Assembly: GCF_963855985.1 (NCBI RefSeq)
Contig: NC_087100.1
Coordinates: 4,499,001 to 4,563,000 of the forward strand
DNA from: Ostrinia nubilalis
Lineage: Eukaryota > Arthropoda > Insecta > Lepidoptera > Crambidae
DNA length: 64,000 bases
Direction: 5' to 3'
The position numbers and the translations under genes are program-made. Positions 1 to 11,300 of this stretch are shown in pieces. Each line of letters starts with the position of its first letter. The stretch's first letter is position 1. Under the pieces are notes generated by a model. That model worked only from the letters and a program-made list of their open reading frames with translations. It was not told the origin of the DNA and ran no database searches.

Positions 1-478
1 ATCGTTTGTCCTGATTGATTTACTACAGCACAGCGTAAACTACAAAGTTTTTAAACGGTGTATCTTCTAAGGATTATTTATTGAAATTCGTAAAAGTGGT
101 ATTAAAGTCAGTCATTTGGAAGGAAAGACACTTTATAAGACTGAAAATTCCTTATACACAACTCTACGTAAAAGAACTCTACGAAAAAATGCCTCACTAA
201 TGTTACAGATTACGTAATTTAACCCATTAGAAATTATAGTTGTGTCGAAATTAGGTTCATAATATTTTAATAAACTCAGCCGCCATGATATCAGTGAATA
301 TCAGTGAAAGCGATAAGACGTGTTTAGTTAAAATTATAACATAATGATGGGCATCTTGCCGGGATGAATTCCGATAGGCAATTTTACATGCATTTAACGA
401 CGCTAATGAATGTCCATCGAGTTTTTATTTTATAGCTGGTATTAACCATCAAAATCATTGGTTGTTTTAAAGACATAA

Positions 479-597
479 GGCTGAGTTGCACCACCTAACT
501 TTAAGTGTAACTATAACGATAACCGGTGTTTTTTGTATGGAGTTTGACAGATTTTTGACGTTTGTCAAAGTTAAAGTAAGATGGTGCAACCCAGCTT
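479..597. mobile_element. ~120-bp MITE, copy 1
   Basis: Inverted ends GGCTGAGTTGCACCACCTAA and AGATGGTGCAACCCAGC, with an internal AACCGGTGTTTTTTGTATGG segment. A second copy in opposite orientation is at 37397-37509. Non-coding. Confidence 0.8.
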
Positions 598-744
598 TAG
601 TGCTGGGCGTGTTTCTTCTATAAATTAGTCTGCTAGTCAATTTGAGCAGGTTTAATTCCTTAAAACTACCTACTCGTGTATCGGGTGGAGTATAAATAAA
701 AGTTATTGAGGAAATTTCAAATTATTCCGAGCCATTTTTCTGGT

Positions 745-880
745 TTCGTTAGAAAAAACTGCCTCGGATGGGACACGAACCCACGACTTTCCGCTTGCTA
801 TCAACTCAACTGGGTAAACAATGTCACGGTAGCTCAGTGATTGGAAGCTCCGTACGGCAAGTAGGTACCTAATGAGAGAG
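745..880 (-). mobile_element. tRNA-derived SINE fragment
   Basis: The minus strand carries a GGGTTCGTGTCCC box B-like element and a GAGCTACCGTGACA stretch, resembling the tRNA-related heads of lepidopteran SINEs. Boundaries are uncertain and no target duplication is seen. Confidence 0.45.
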
Positions 881-950
881 TAGACGTTTGCTATAGAAAT
901 TGCTATTCAATGTAGTTAAATTTGGCAATTAAAATTTTAAAAATATTAAT

Positions 951-1210
951 CATCATCATCATCATCAACAGCCCTTTACAGTCCACTGCTGGACTATGAG
1001 CCTCCTCCACTATAGTGGAGGGTTTTGCCATAATCTCCACGCTTGGCAGGCGGGTTGGAGATCGCAGTTTAAAAGATTGATGTTTTTCAGAGAGCGCTGC
1101 TGCCCATTCTCTGTTTGATGTGTAGTCCCTAAGTCGCCTCTTACGACACCCGCGGGAAGAGTAGGGGTTGGTGACAAATGTATTCTACTCTGCCGTCACC
1201 ACACGGCTTC
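951..1210 (-). mobile_element. SINE-like retroposon with (GATGAT) tail, flanked by 12-bp duplications
   Basis: Bounded by AAAAATATTAAT at 939-950 and 1211-1222. The minus strand reads from a CCGTGTGGTGACGGCAGAGT head to a GATGATGATG tail at 951-960. The 3' part (CAGTGGACTGTAAAGGGCTG) resembles the 3' ends of the RTE-type LINEs in this window, suggesting a SINE mobilised by RTE machinery. 260 bp, apparently complete. Confidence 0.85.
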
Positions 1211-4200
1211 AAAAATATTAATAGTGAGCCTTAATACAGTGATTTAGCAGCCGAAATGTCCATTAGCAAAATAAATAACCTTCGACATCCGAGCGCATAC
1301 GAGCGTGCGCGCACGCTTTCATCTCCGCAGGTAGCACGCGCGTGAGCCTTATTGGGCAATCCCGAGTGGAGAGCTCTTCTGGCATAATTATTATGTTATT
1401 TTCACTCGTCTTTCGCTTAATTGGTTTCACTTGTGCTAGCAACGGCGACTAATTAGTACTTTTAATAGGATGTTAGAAAAATGATGCTCTTGCTTGTTTA
1501 ATATTCGTTTGTAGATTTCGCTGGCTGTAAATAAATAATTGCCATTCGTGAATTATTAATTATGTGAGTACTGAATATTGTTGAGTCTGTGTGTAATAGA
1601 GTCCATCTGTGTTTAGTGTCTATTTGGCAGTTTAGTGATAATAACGTCGTTGTCGTACCTTGTAAAGATGCTGGCATTCGCAATGGCATTTAAATTATCA
1701 AGGATAGAGCAATTTAACTTGACGCTTGTGCCGCATGTTTGTAGATTTTCTTAATGTTTCAGATGCTCTTTAGTATCGTCCTCCTTTCTCATGTAGGTGT
1801 AAACAATTTAATGCTCATGGTACATAGAATCAAGTGAACTTTGATCAAAATTGTGGAATAGTGATTATAAGGTAAACAATCATTAAATTTTATGTGGTCG
1901 ACATTAAACCAACACAGAGATTGAACTTAAAGTCGCTGTTTACAAGGCAGGTGTATCAAAGTGACAGGCATGTTTCATATTTACGATGTTGCCAAGGTTA
2001 TAATAACCGCGTCTAACGTTGCACATCGCACACGCTACGCCCCGTCTCTACAATAATATTGTTTTGCACCTGCAAAGCTGCGCCTGCGCCGGTAGTGTTG
2101 CCAGGGTGGAAAACCCGATTACGGGAGAAGTGATCAAGTAATTTTGACTAAAAAGTATTTAGAGATGAAGATGCCGCGAAACCCCGATTACCCGATTTCA
2201 GGAGAAGTGATCAAGTTATTTTGACTTAAAAAGTATTTTGAGATCAATATGCCTCTCACTCTCTAGACATCATCATCAACATGACAAACTTTTACTATAT
2301 TAGGATTTAGGACCGATATTGCAGTGGAACTAATTCTTGGTCAAGGTAGTTTGTTTTGTGCACTTGACAAACTATCGTCACACCCCTTGGAAAATCATCC
2401 ACCCTTCTCGTATTTGATACACTTACCTGAAATTCAGGGGTAAAGTTCCAATTGGTAACCCGTGTGCCCGAAGCATCGGCTTATTAACATTCCTATATGC
2501 GCGTGCGACGCTAGTATAAATAATTATCAACAAGAATGGCTGTAAAACGGTTATTATGAATTTCAGTAATCGACCAGAAAATTTTCTCAAAAGGTAATTT
2601 AGTATATTATGTAGGTATGTTTTACTTTGGTTAACTCATGTAATAATTGTTGTATTCAAAGGTTGTATGTAATCGCAATTTATGGCGCAGAAGTGATTAT
2701 TTCATAGAAGTCGCGTAAGAATGTTTTACAGGTGGCTTAAAATGTTTAATTCTGATCTATTCCAGCACTAAACATAAATCCAGCCGACGTAAAAGTATCT
2801 ACTTTATGCGACGTTCATTCCCTATAAATTTTGTTCGAACGTAAATGTCAATTTAGTTTACATTGTCTACGTTGTAATGCTAGGCCTGTCTATTGTCGTT
2901 GCAAAACTAAATAGATTTAATGCTAGTGCCATTGTTTGGTATTTAAATCATCCGATCAGCTGATTACGAGTGTTCAACCTTTCACGATGTCTTACCAACA
3001 TAATGTAAACCGAGTATCGAGAATGTAAATAGTCATTTGTATGGTGAATAAATGGTTTCCATGATATGTCGATAGCGTTTTGGGTTTCAATTGGGTTTAA
3101 TAGGCTTGAGTGTGTCAAGTGCTTCATCGAATTACGTTGATTTCCGATGAAAATGTCTCTGGGTTTGAATTTTTCTAAGAATGAGATGGTAATGATGTGA
3201 TGAATGTATGCTAATTCGTGTTTTTTCTAGGGTATTGGGCAACTTGGAGAATAATAACGACGTACGAGTAGAGTCGGTCAAAACATACTCCATGACAAAT
3301 CGGAAAGGAAAAATATTCATGAGTTCGAACACGAAGAGTGTTCGCGCGTTGCTTATTACCATTGTGTGTGTGACAACGATGAGTTGCACAATATGTATAT
3401 TGTTTTTCGTATCCGTAGGCGATTGTCTTGGTATGGGTCTTCGAGTCTGACTTATGGGTTAATTAAGTCGTGTACTTGAATAGGGTCTGTGAATGTATTT
3501 CAAATTAAACTTTCAGTGTATTGATTTATTTTCGATTTCAAATATTAGTAATGTACTAATTGTAGGTCGTTTGTAGCTTTTGGGCTGCAACCTGACCTTT
3601 TCTCGATATGCCCTTCTCTGAATGGGTAATATAACTTGGTGATCTAAAGACGGCCATATTATGTAAATAGGAAAAGTATAAAATAACATGAATATTTTCT
3701 ATTGCATAGGAAAAGTGTGGAGAAAGTTTTTCATAATTCAGAATTTATAGTTAATAGACTTCTTACAAATGTTTTTCACATTTTAATAGATACAGTCAAA
3801 GGCAGCAATGCAGTCATTACTATAAATAATCTTGTTTTAAATAGTAACCAGTATACAACAGAATAACAATAAATCCGTGTACAATCCTTGGTATTAAGAC
3901 CTCAACTGAAATTATCGTATAGCAATTACAACAGATGATAATAACTCTATGGTTTTAAACGTTATTAATGCGGCAATAGCTGTAAATATTAATATGACAG
4001 AGTTAGTTGTGAGTACGGTTATAATAATAACTTTTGCGTCATACATTCGCTGAAAGTTAAAGTTTGGCTTGTTACCAGGGATATTCTGAAAGGTCTGATG
4101 GTTTGCGTTCGAGTTATGAAGATAACGGTCGCGTGCTCGATTCGGCAAGGAGTAGAGCTTGTACATAAAGCACAAATGATATTTATTTTGTCACAGTTAA

Positions 4201-4212
4201 GCAGATTTAATA
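1211..4212. other. No recognisable gene
   Basis: AT-rich sequence with GC-richer patches near 1280-1360 and 2020-2110. A ~60-bp imperfect direct repeat (GATTACGGGAGAAGTGATCA, at 2116 and ~2200) is the only clear structure besides the weak frame at 3208-3450. Confidence 0.6.
3208..3450 (+). other. Possible small open frame or exon with one hydrophobic segment
   Basis: An 80-codon frame follows a possible acceptor (TTTTTTCTAG at 3221-3230). It has a polar first half (NLENNNDVRVES) and a ~25-residue hydrophobic segment (LLITIVCVTTMSCTICILFF) before the stop. No family is recognised and no partner exon is seen. In AT-rich DNA, T-rich codons alone can mimic a membrane segment, so this is weak. 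Confidence 0.12.
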
Positions 4213-4340
4213 TTTACTAGCGGCCGCCCGCGACTTCGTACGCGTGGATCCCGTTTTACCCCCTTCATCTATCTTACGCGGTTTAGATTTTTTCATACAA
4301 ATGTTTTTTCCCGCTAACTCCCGTTCCCGTGGGAATTTTG
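4213..4340 (-). mobile_element. Interspersed repeat end of the CCGCGGGC type
   Basis: ACTAGCGGCCGCCCGCGACT, then TCGTACGCGTGGATCCCG and TCCCGTGGGAATTTTG, match the 3' ends of common lepidopteran LINE or Helitron-type repeats on the complement strand. Family assignment is uncertain. Confidence 0.5.
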
Positions 4341-4644
4341 CCTGATAGTTATTTTGAAAACATATTTCATGTACAGAATTGACCTCTCTACAGATTTATT
4401 ATAAGTATAGATTACTGTTAGAGTTTGTTCCATTGTAAATAATAAAATTACATATTATAGTTGTTAATCGAAAAAAGAAAGTTAACAGGATTTAGGATAT
4501 TTGACAAATACTTAGTTTTATTCAGCTGTTTCAATTAAGACTTCGCATAATTTCTTTGACATCTTCAACATTTTTTTAGAGTTGGGTTCCCATCAAAGTG
4601 GCTGGATCAGTCGCAGTTGTATCTGTGAAAGTAATCTAGAAATA

Positions 4645-4952
4645 CAGGGTGATTCTGGTGTCTTCCTGTTAGTGGAAACTTACGAGGTTTTTGTAAGTTT
4701 GAAGACATATATTTCATTGAAAGAAAGGCTATCCCACTAAAAACATTTGCATGTAAAGTAACGCCAAGATCTAAGAAAAATACATACTGCTTGGACTATA
4801 AATTATCAGATCTTACCTATGGACTGGACAGCAAAAGTAATTCTTATCATAACTTATAGCGTAGCTTACTCTGAAATATAAAGAAAGAATCCTAAGAATT
4901 TATGCGCATCTAAACGATTGAGTTAGACTTGCGATCTTAAAAATCCACCCTG
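4645..4952. mobile_element. MITE with CAGGGTG ends
   Basis: TACAGGGTGATTCTGG at the left and AATCCACCCTGTA at the right form short inverted ends flanked by TA. Interior non-coding, ~308 bp. Similar to the CAGGGTG ends at 52420-52690 but with a different interior. Confidence 0.6.
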
Positions 4953-5399
4953 TATAGAGTTGGAGACAGCTTGGCTTTCTAAGTGCACTCAATTACCGCA
5001 ATTTTCTTTGTAGAGTCACATACTTGACAATGTTTCTCAGAACTTGATAACTCTATTTATTGTGAATCATTTAGTTGCAAAGAATCAATGTCTTGTTTTC
5101 ATCTTCCCCTAACAAGATTCGATATTATCAACCGATTAACATCATCATCATCTAACTGATTGATGACTATTATCCAAACGATCTCTACACGGTTTAAAAT
5201 TACATTCAGCGTAATTAACCAAACGTTTTAAGTCTTTTAACAGTTCAACAGCGCGTGTGTCATTACTTTCTATTCTTTATTCAACATTCACATTCGTATC
5301 ACTCGGAGATAAGTATGAGATAACCGTCAAGTTAACTGGTACGTAATTAGTCTGTCACTTTACCGCCATCCTTTACAAAAACTTTATCTCTCGGCCCAT

Positions 5400-5849
5400 C
5401 AACCGGCTGAGACTCGCGGCAAAAAAAGGAAAACAAACCGTCTCGATGCCGATTATTATTAATGAACCTCCGCGTATATCTAATGGACTTTCGCCGTCGA
5501 ATAAACAATTAACATTGCGTTATTTCGGCATCGGCGTTCGTCTACGTGACAGTGAGGCGTGTTCGTGTTTAAGTGATAACATGCGCATATATCACCGTTC
5601 GGCTGATACACCTGCGAGGCCACGCCCACCGCGCCTCGCTCCGCGCACCCCTGCCCCACCCTTGTCTTTCGCTTCGCCATCATCAAGATACCATTCCACG
5701 TTCAGTCGCCGGCGGGGGCTGTCTTCATTGTCGCATGCCTGTATCTTGCGGATCGTGTTTTTCAATCGTGTGCAGTGTGAACTAACTTTTGGTGTTGAAT
5801 TGACTGTTCTGTTCCCGTCATTGTCGTTGAAGACCTTGAACTATTGCAT
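5400..5849 (+). promoter_or_regulatory. GC-rich block ending in a GTAAGT donor, candidate first exon
   Basis: GC content and CpG frequency rise sharply (GAGGCCACGCCCACCGCGCC region) and the block ends at GCAT|GTAAGT, a consensus donor beginning at 5850. Overlapping frames in several phases reflect base composition rather than coding. Could be the 5' UTR exon of a downstream gene. Confidence 0.2.
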
Positions 5850-5850
5850 G

Positions 5851-7594
5851 TAAGTGATGAATAATGTTTTTTACTTAATTTTTCAAGTATCAGAACTGTT
5901 TATGTTTGAGATAACTCCGGCGGTGCCTGATAAGGGTATAAATAAATCTCCGTTCCCCAATATGAAATTAAAACGATTTTGATGACTTGATAAGAATATT
6001 TATTATGTATTCGGTTGCCATAGAAACTAATGTTTAAAGAAATGTCGTCAAATACTTGTTGCTTCAGTGTGGGCGGAGTTTGTAGTTTGAAAATGTTATT
6101 ATTACGCACGCGCGAAACGATGTGACGCCTTTTTCCGTTTACAAACGAAAGTATACCACCACATCCGCATTCGTAAAAAGAATTTAGGAATATTCCGCTT
6201 GAATACAGATTTGCTAAAGTACCAAGTTACGTACCTTCTCTACGTATGATGTCTCAAAAGATACGTTTCATGGAAAATGTGACAATAGAATACGACATCA
6301 GAATACCACATTGTTTATTATAAGTAATGGTTAAGTTGGGAAACGTTCTTGTGATTACAACACCACTTATGGTCTATTTAGATGTCCGGTATTAACTTGA
6401 AATAAGCAATCTTGCATTGCTAAAGAAAGGAAAAGGAAAATTTGTTAAGATAAGTAGATGATGGAAAACACACTTTTTACAGTCAATGACATGAAATCAC
6501 ATAAAGCTTATTTATTTCTGCAAATAGGCTTTAAAAAGTACTTTTACACGTCCCAGTATTAACCCTACCACTGCTTCAGGACAATAAATGGGCTAGTGCA
6601 TGGTTGTTAATTGCAACAACGAAAAATAAAATGCGCTTTCGTCCATGAATTTGTGACTTTTAAATTCTATTCAGTAGAGGTGCGTCATTCTATCTTTTAC
6701 CGTTAAGCAGATAATTTGCGTAGACAACCATTTTTAAATGACTGTAGGCTGTAAATTTAAGCTACAATATTTCTGCAAAAACATTTTGAATTGATCAGAC
6801 ATATTGTAGTGGTGGTCTACCAAGACCTTGTTCTTTTATGAGCTAGTTTTATGACTGATAATAGCCAATAATGTACACCTAGTGGCACGTATCAGGAAAC
6901 TCGTAGGTGCGCGTAACGAGTACTTACAGAGCTATGGTGATGTATGTTTATGACTGTATTGCAGCTTATCAAAAGTTCTGAACTACTGGGTTGAATTTGA
7001 CTTCTTTTTTCGGCAGATAAGCATGCACCTGAAGTTTTTCGCTTCTTTGCTCGTTGGACAGGCGACCTAAGGTCAAAGTTTGACTCTACAATCATTATTT
7101 TGTATTTTAAGAGATCAGCAGTGGACAGATAGTCTTAACAAATAGTGAGTAAAGCATCATTTAGGGATGCTATTCACTTCTAAAGTTATCGAATACTTAA
7201 TTATTATTATAATAAACAGAAATACTACTTAACTTTTCCGTTTAATACTCGTTGGTTAACTGGCAATTTAGCTTTTTAACACCAAACTTCTTAGGTTGGT
7301 TTCGACCAAACAAGAATAAATATTAATCTCAGAATTAACTTGTCATTTTGATATTATATTTCCCATACTGAAACTGTCAATGTGCCTGTTACACCGGGAG
7401 TTATACTTGGATAAAAGTTTGGTCGAGTCGGGCCTTAATCGAACCCATGTGTTCTGTTTTAATTTTATCATCAAACTTTTTGAATTCAAATGACCGGTAC
7501 AGACTACAGTTCCCAAGTGTAAAGAATGAACGGGTCCACATTATACATCAGGATCTAGATGAGTGGTCGATACGGACGTATTAGTCACGTCTCT
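5851..7594. other. No recognisable gene
   Basis: AT-rich DNA with a diverged interspersed repeat near 6505-6600. Short open frames on both strands show no family similarity that I can see. Confidence 0.6.
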
Positions 7595-8340
7595 GCTATT
7601 AGTCGAGGGTAAAGACAGGGAGACACGCGAGTGCTTGATTAAGATATCCCAGTTGATACAAGCGAATAACGGAAATGAGTACAATCGTTAATTAATTGAG
7701 ACTAGAATAGTCACGATCAGAAACCGTTCTGACTCTGAGCTTATTGATGTTTATTAGTCTCAGAATTTGGGGATATTAAGTCTTCGCTATTAGTCGAGGG
7801 TAAAGACAGGGAGACACGCGAGTGCTTGATTAAGATATCCCAGTTGATACAAGCGAATAACGGAAATGAGTACAATCGTTAATTAATTGAGACTAGAATA
7901 GTCACGATCAGAAACCGTTCTGACTCTGAGCTTATTGATGTTTATTAGTCTCAGAATTTGGGGATATTAAGTCTTCGCTATTAGTCGAGGGTAAAGACAG
8001 GGAGACACGCGAGTGCTTGATTAAGATATCCCAGTTGATACAAGCGAATAACGGAAATGAGTGCAATTGTTAATTAATTTAGACTGGAATAGTCACGATC
8101 AGAAACCGTTCTGACTGAGCTTATTAACGTTTATTCACAGATTTTGGTGATATTAAGTCTTCGCTATTAGTCGAGGGTAAAGACAGGGAGACACGCAAGT
8201 ACTTGATTAAGATACTGCAGATACAAGCGAATAACGGAAACAAGTGCAATTGTTAATTAATTGCGACAAGAATAGTCACGATCAGAAACCGTTCTGACTC
8301 TGAGATTATACGTTTATTAGTCTCAGATTTTGGTGCTATA
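7595..8340 (+). repeat. Four-copy ~190-bp tandem array
   Basis: Units start at 7595, 7786, 7977 and 8163 (periods 191, 191, 186) with GCTATTAGTCGAGGGTAAAG. The first two units look identical across their length; the third and fourth carry substitutions and small deletions. Within a unit, GACTAGAATAGTC is a short near-palindrome and TTAGTCTCAG recurs near the end. No coding role, and too long and regular for a CRISPR-like or microsatellite array. Confidence 0.93.
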
Positions 8341-11300
8341 TAAATTTACTATGTTGGTTTAGCATAATATTTGCAATTATAACAATAAACAGCTTAAGTA
8401 TTAGATATACATTTTAATCGAAATCCATAAAGTTGTTTGTGTTTTTACTTTTAGAACTTTTAGTATCAAATACGAGTATACCTTAATAAGTATCTTAATT
8501 GGAAATAATATGAATCACCAAAACAAGTTAATTAAAACTGAAACTGCTAATGATAAACTATGAGGTTACCTACGAGCATAATATGGCCAATATCCGTTGG
8601 TTACGATGGCCATAAATGACCACAGTTGTTCCATGAATACGTCAGCAACAAAAATATCTACATACATCCAGGAGCGCACAGCAGCTGCGGGGCTACTCCC
8701 AAAAACGTAATTCGAAGTCCAACATTTTTCATCCCTCTCACCCTAAGCGAGATGCCAGCATGAGCGACAGTAACAGATGAACCTGAAACTACTGGTAGCC
8801 CTGCTGGTGGTCAGCGTACACCTACAGATTAGCCCCCCGCGTTCGTGCCACCACGTGTACATTATTGACCATTAACGACCATAAAACTCATAAACGCACG
8901 CGCCGAGAACGTTCCTGTCGCCCACGCATGACATATCGGTTTACTTGAATAAGCTTCTGGTAAACAATAAATTATCTAAAATATTTGGAATCATATGCCC
9001 AGTTTATGAATTGAGATTTTTACCTTGAGCGTGCTCATTTTCTGCTTAATTATGAACTTTTCATATGATATTCATAAAAATCTAAATGCTTAAACCGGGC
9101 ATTAGATCCGTAAGCAATGCAATATTGAAAAATTAAGTAATCAAAAGCTCTATCTAAGCAGCTTCGTTTTTTATACTACAGTTTGGGTCCAAATATGCCA
9201 ATTTCTTCGGAATTCTATTCCTATAGTCATAGGTGTGAGTCGCTGAAAATTTACCTTTTTACAATAGCTAAAACAAGTTGTATTTTGGTTGTTAAACTAG
9301 CTCTACAATTACAACTCAATTCACAAGTTCATTATTATACACATGCTCCACTAATGACACCTACATATGAATTGAGGCCAAGCGTTTGCTCCCAAGTGCA
9401 TTACCACCTTCGCTCCACCATTGCCCCGGGCTCGCCTTAATGCCAATAGAGTCGTTGCACCGTATGTTCTCAAATTGAGATCAAGATTGATGTGTGTGCA
9501 CTATGTAAATCATGTAGCGCGCCTCGATATTTCATTGTCTATCATGTTTTATATGTCTGGCAAGCGTTTGTTTTTTATTTTTTGTTTCGTTCATTTCAAT
9601 AGTAACATTTATACTTTTAGAAAATATTTTGGATGTTTTACACAGCGCTAACTATTCTCAAAACTAACCACAGCTTGTATAATGGTCGTCTGTCAGACAA
9701 TAAATATATTAAATAGGTATACCTACGTAAATTATTTTAGTAAACATAATATACATCATTTAATATAGACCCTGACATAATGCAGACGCATATTTTATAT
9801 TTATACGAATGAACAGATTACCTAAGACCTCTAGAATACGCGAACAATCAGGACCAAACAACGGTCAACTTTACTATAAAATATTCTGCTACTAATTTTG
9901 TTTTCTAATAACAAACTCGTATTCCCATCGTAAATTATATTTGAGACAGTCTTAAAAATAACTAAACAGACAGAATCATAAATAAGTCAGATTAAAGCAA
10001 ACTATTCTTCCGTATTATTTACTGTACAAATTACATTGGCTTGCACTCAAAACGATGCTTCTCTTACAAAAAATGTGACCTGAAATAAATCAAGACCGTT
10101 GAACCCGGCGGTTATTGCTCGGCCAAATGTAATTCTCGCGTTATACAAACAATAGTTTTCTTGATTTAATCGATTTAAGTTCGGTGTCGGCCGAGCGACG
10201 GGAAGTCTTCAATTACATTTATTGTACGTACCTTATTCATTCCACTCGAATATATCTCGTGTATATGCCTATGCGTGAGTAACATCCGGCCAGGGATACA
10301 TCTGCCTGCATCTCCTTCACAACTTATCGCCTTGTTGATGTCATCTTTAATTATTTCAATGTTCCGCTTATCTTTGCGTCTTCGGAGAAATCTCTCTCTG
10401 TCTTCTGAATACAGGAATTCGTATTCGTTAGACCAGTCGAATGAAAGACATTGCGCTTTCCGATCCCTCATAAATGCTCGCACATTGATTTCAAATCGAA
10501 GTCTTCAATAAGATTTATATCAATAGCTTCTATTCATCCGTCTCTTTTACTCGACCATCTATCTCGAGATCGCTTTGAATTATGTAAATGGTATTTACTG
10601 GATGGTCATTTTAATTTTATTCGTCAAATCTATCGGAACAGTTAGAGCCGAATTTGATTTATAGCCGGGTGTTTAGTATGAGGTACGACCGCGGCTCTTT
10701 ATAAGTCAGCTCTTGCCCTGACAGGAGATGGATGTCTGGAGGCGAGCTGTTCCTTATTGCTGTCGTTTGTTCTTGAATTTATTGGACACGAAGTAACGGT
10801 CGCTCCACGCCGACCCTTCAGTCGTCCGCCGTGCCCACATAATATATGAACCAGGGAAATGCCATCCGCGTAAACCTGTTGACTTTCTTAAACGTCATAA
10901 GTTATCGCCCAAATATATGGGACTGCAAGCTGCACAGCTATGTCGTAATTGAATTTATTTTGCTGCACGCTTGTAGCTTGCCAACGTCAGTGTTTCCTTG
11001 TGTTGCTGATAGATTTATTTTGCTGTTGATTGTAACTTTATAGGTATCCTACAAGGGTTAAGTAGGTTCTGGGAAATGCAGTGAAATTACTCGCGTTGAA
11101 TCTAACGAGCATCACATTTCTTTACGTATACAAACGCATATTTGCATCGCTGATTTAAGAGATGGATAAATACTGTAGATGTTTTTCACATGGGTGTGGT
11201 TCTGCAAGTGTACTTCTGCACATGCGTTAACTATCACCTTTATTTTTGCTAATCTTGTTTACGAAGATAAAAACCGGCTAACTTCATATCACAACTCAAG

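Noticed and set aside
5446..5853. 135-codon plus-strand frame, Pro/Arg/Ser rich
   Set aside because: Several overlapping frames are open because the DNA is GC-rich; no domain or exon partners. Treated as a possible 5' UTR or promoter block instead.
7595..8340. Possible CRISPR-like array
   Set aside because: Units of ~190 bp are directly adjacent with no unique spacers, and the genome is eukaryotic.
10175..10483. 102-codon minus-strand charged frame
   Set aside because: No recognisable motif, the opposite strand is also open over most of it, and no exon chain; kept only as a remark.
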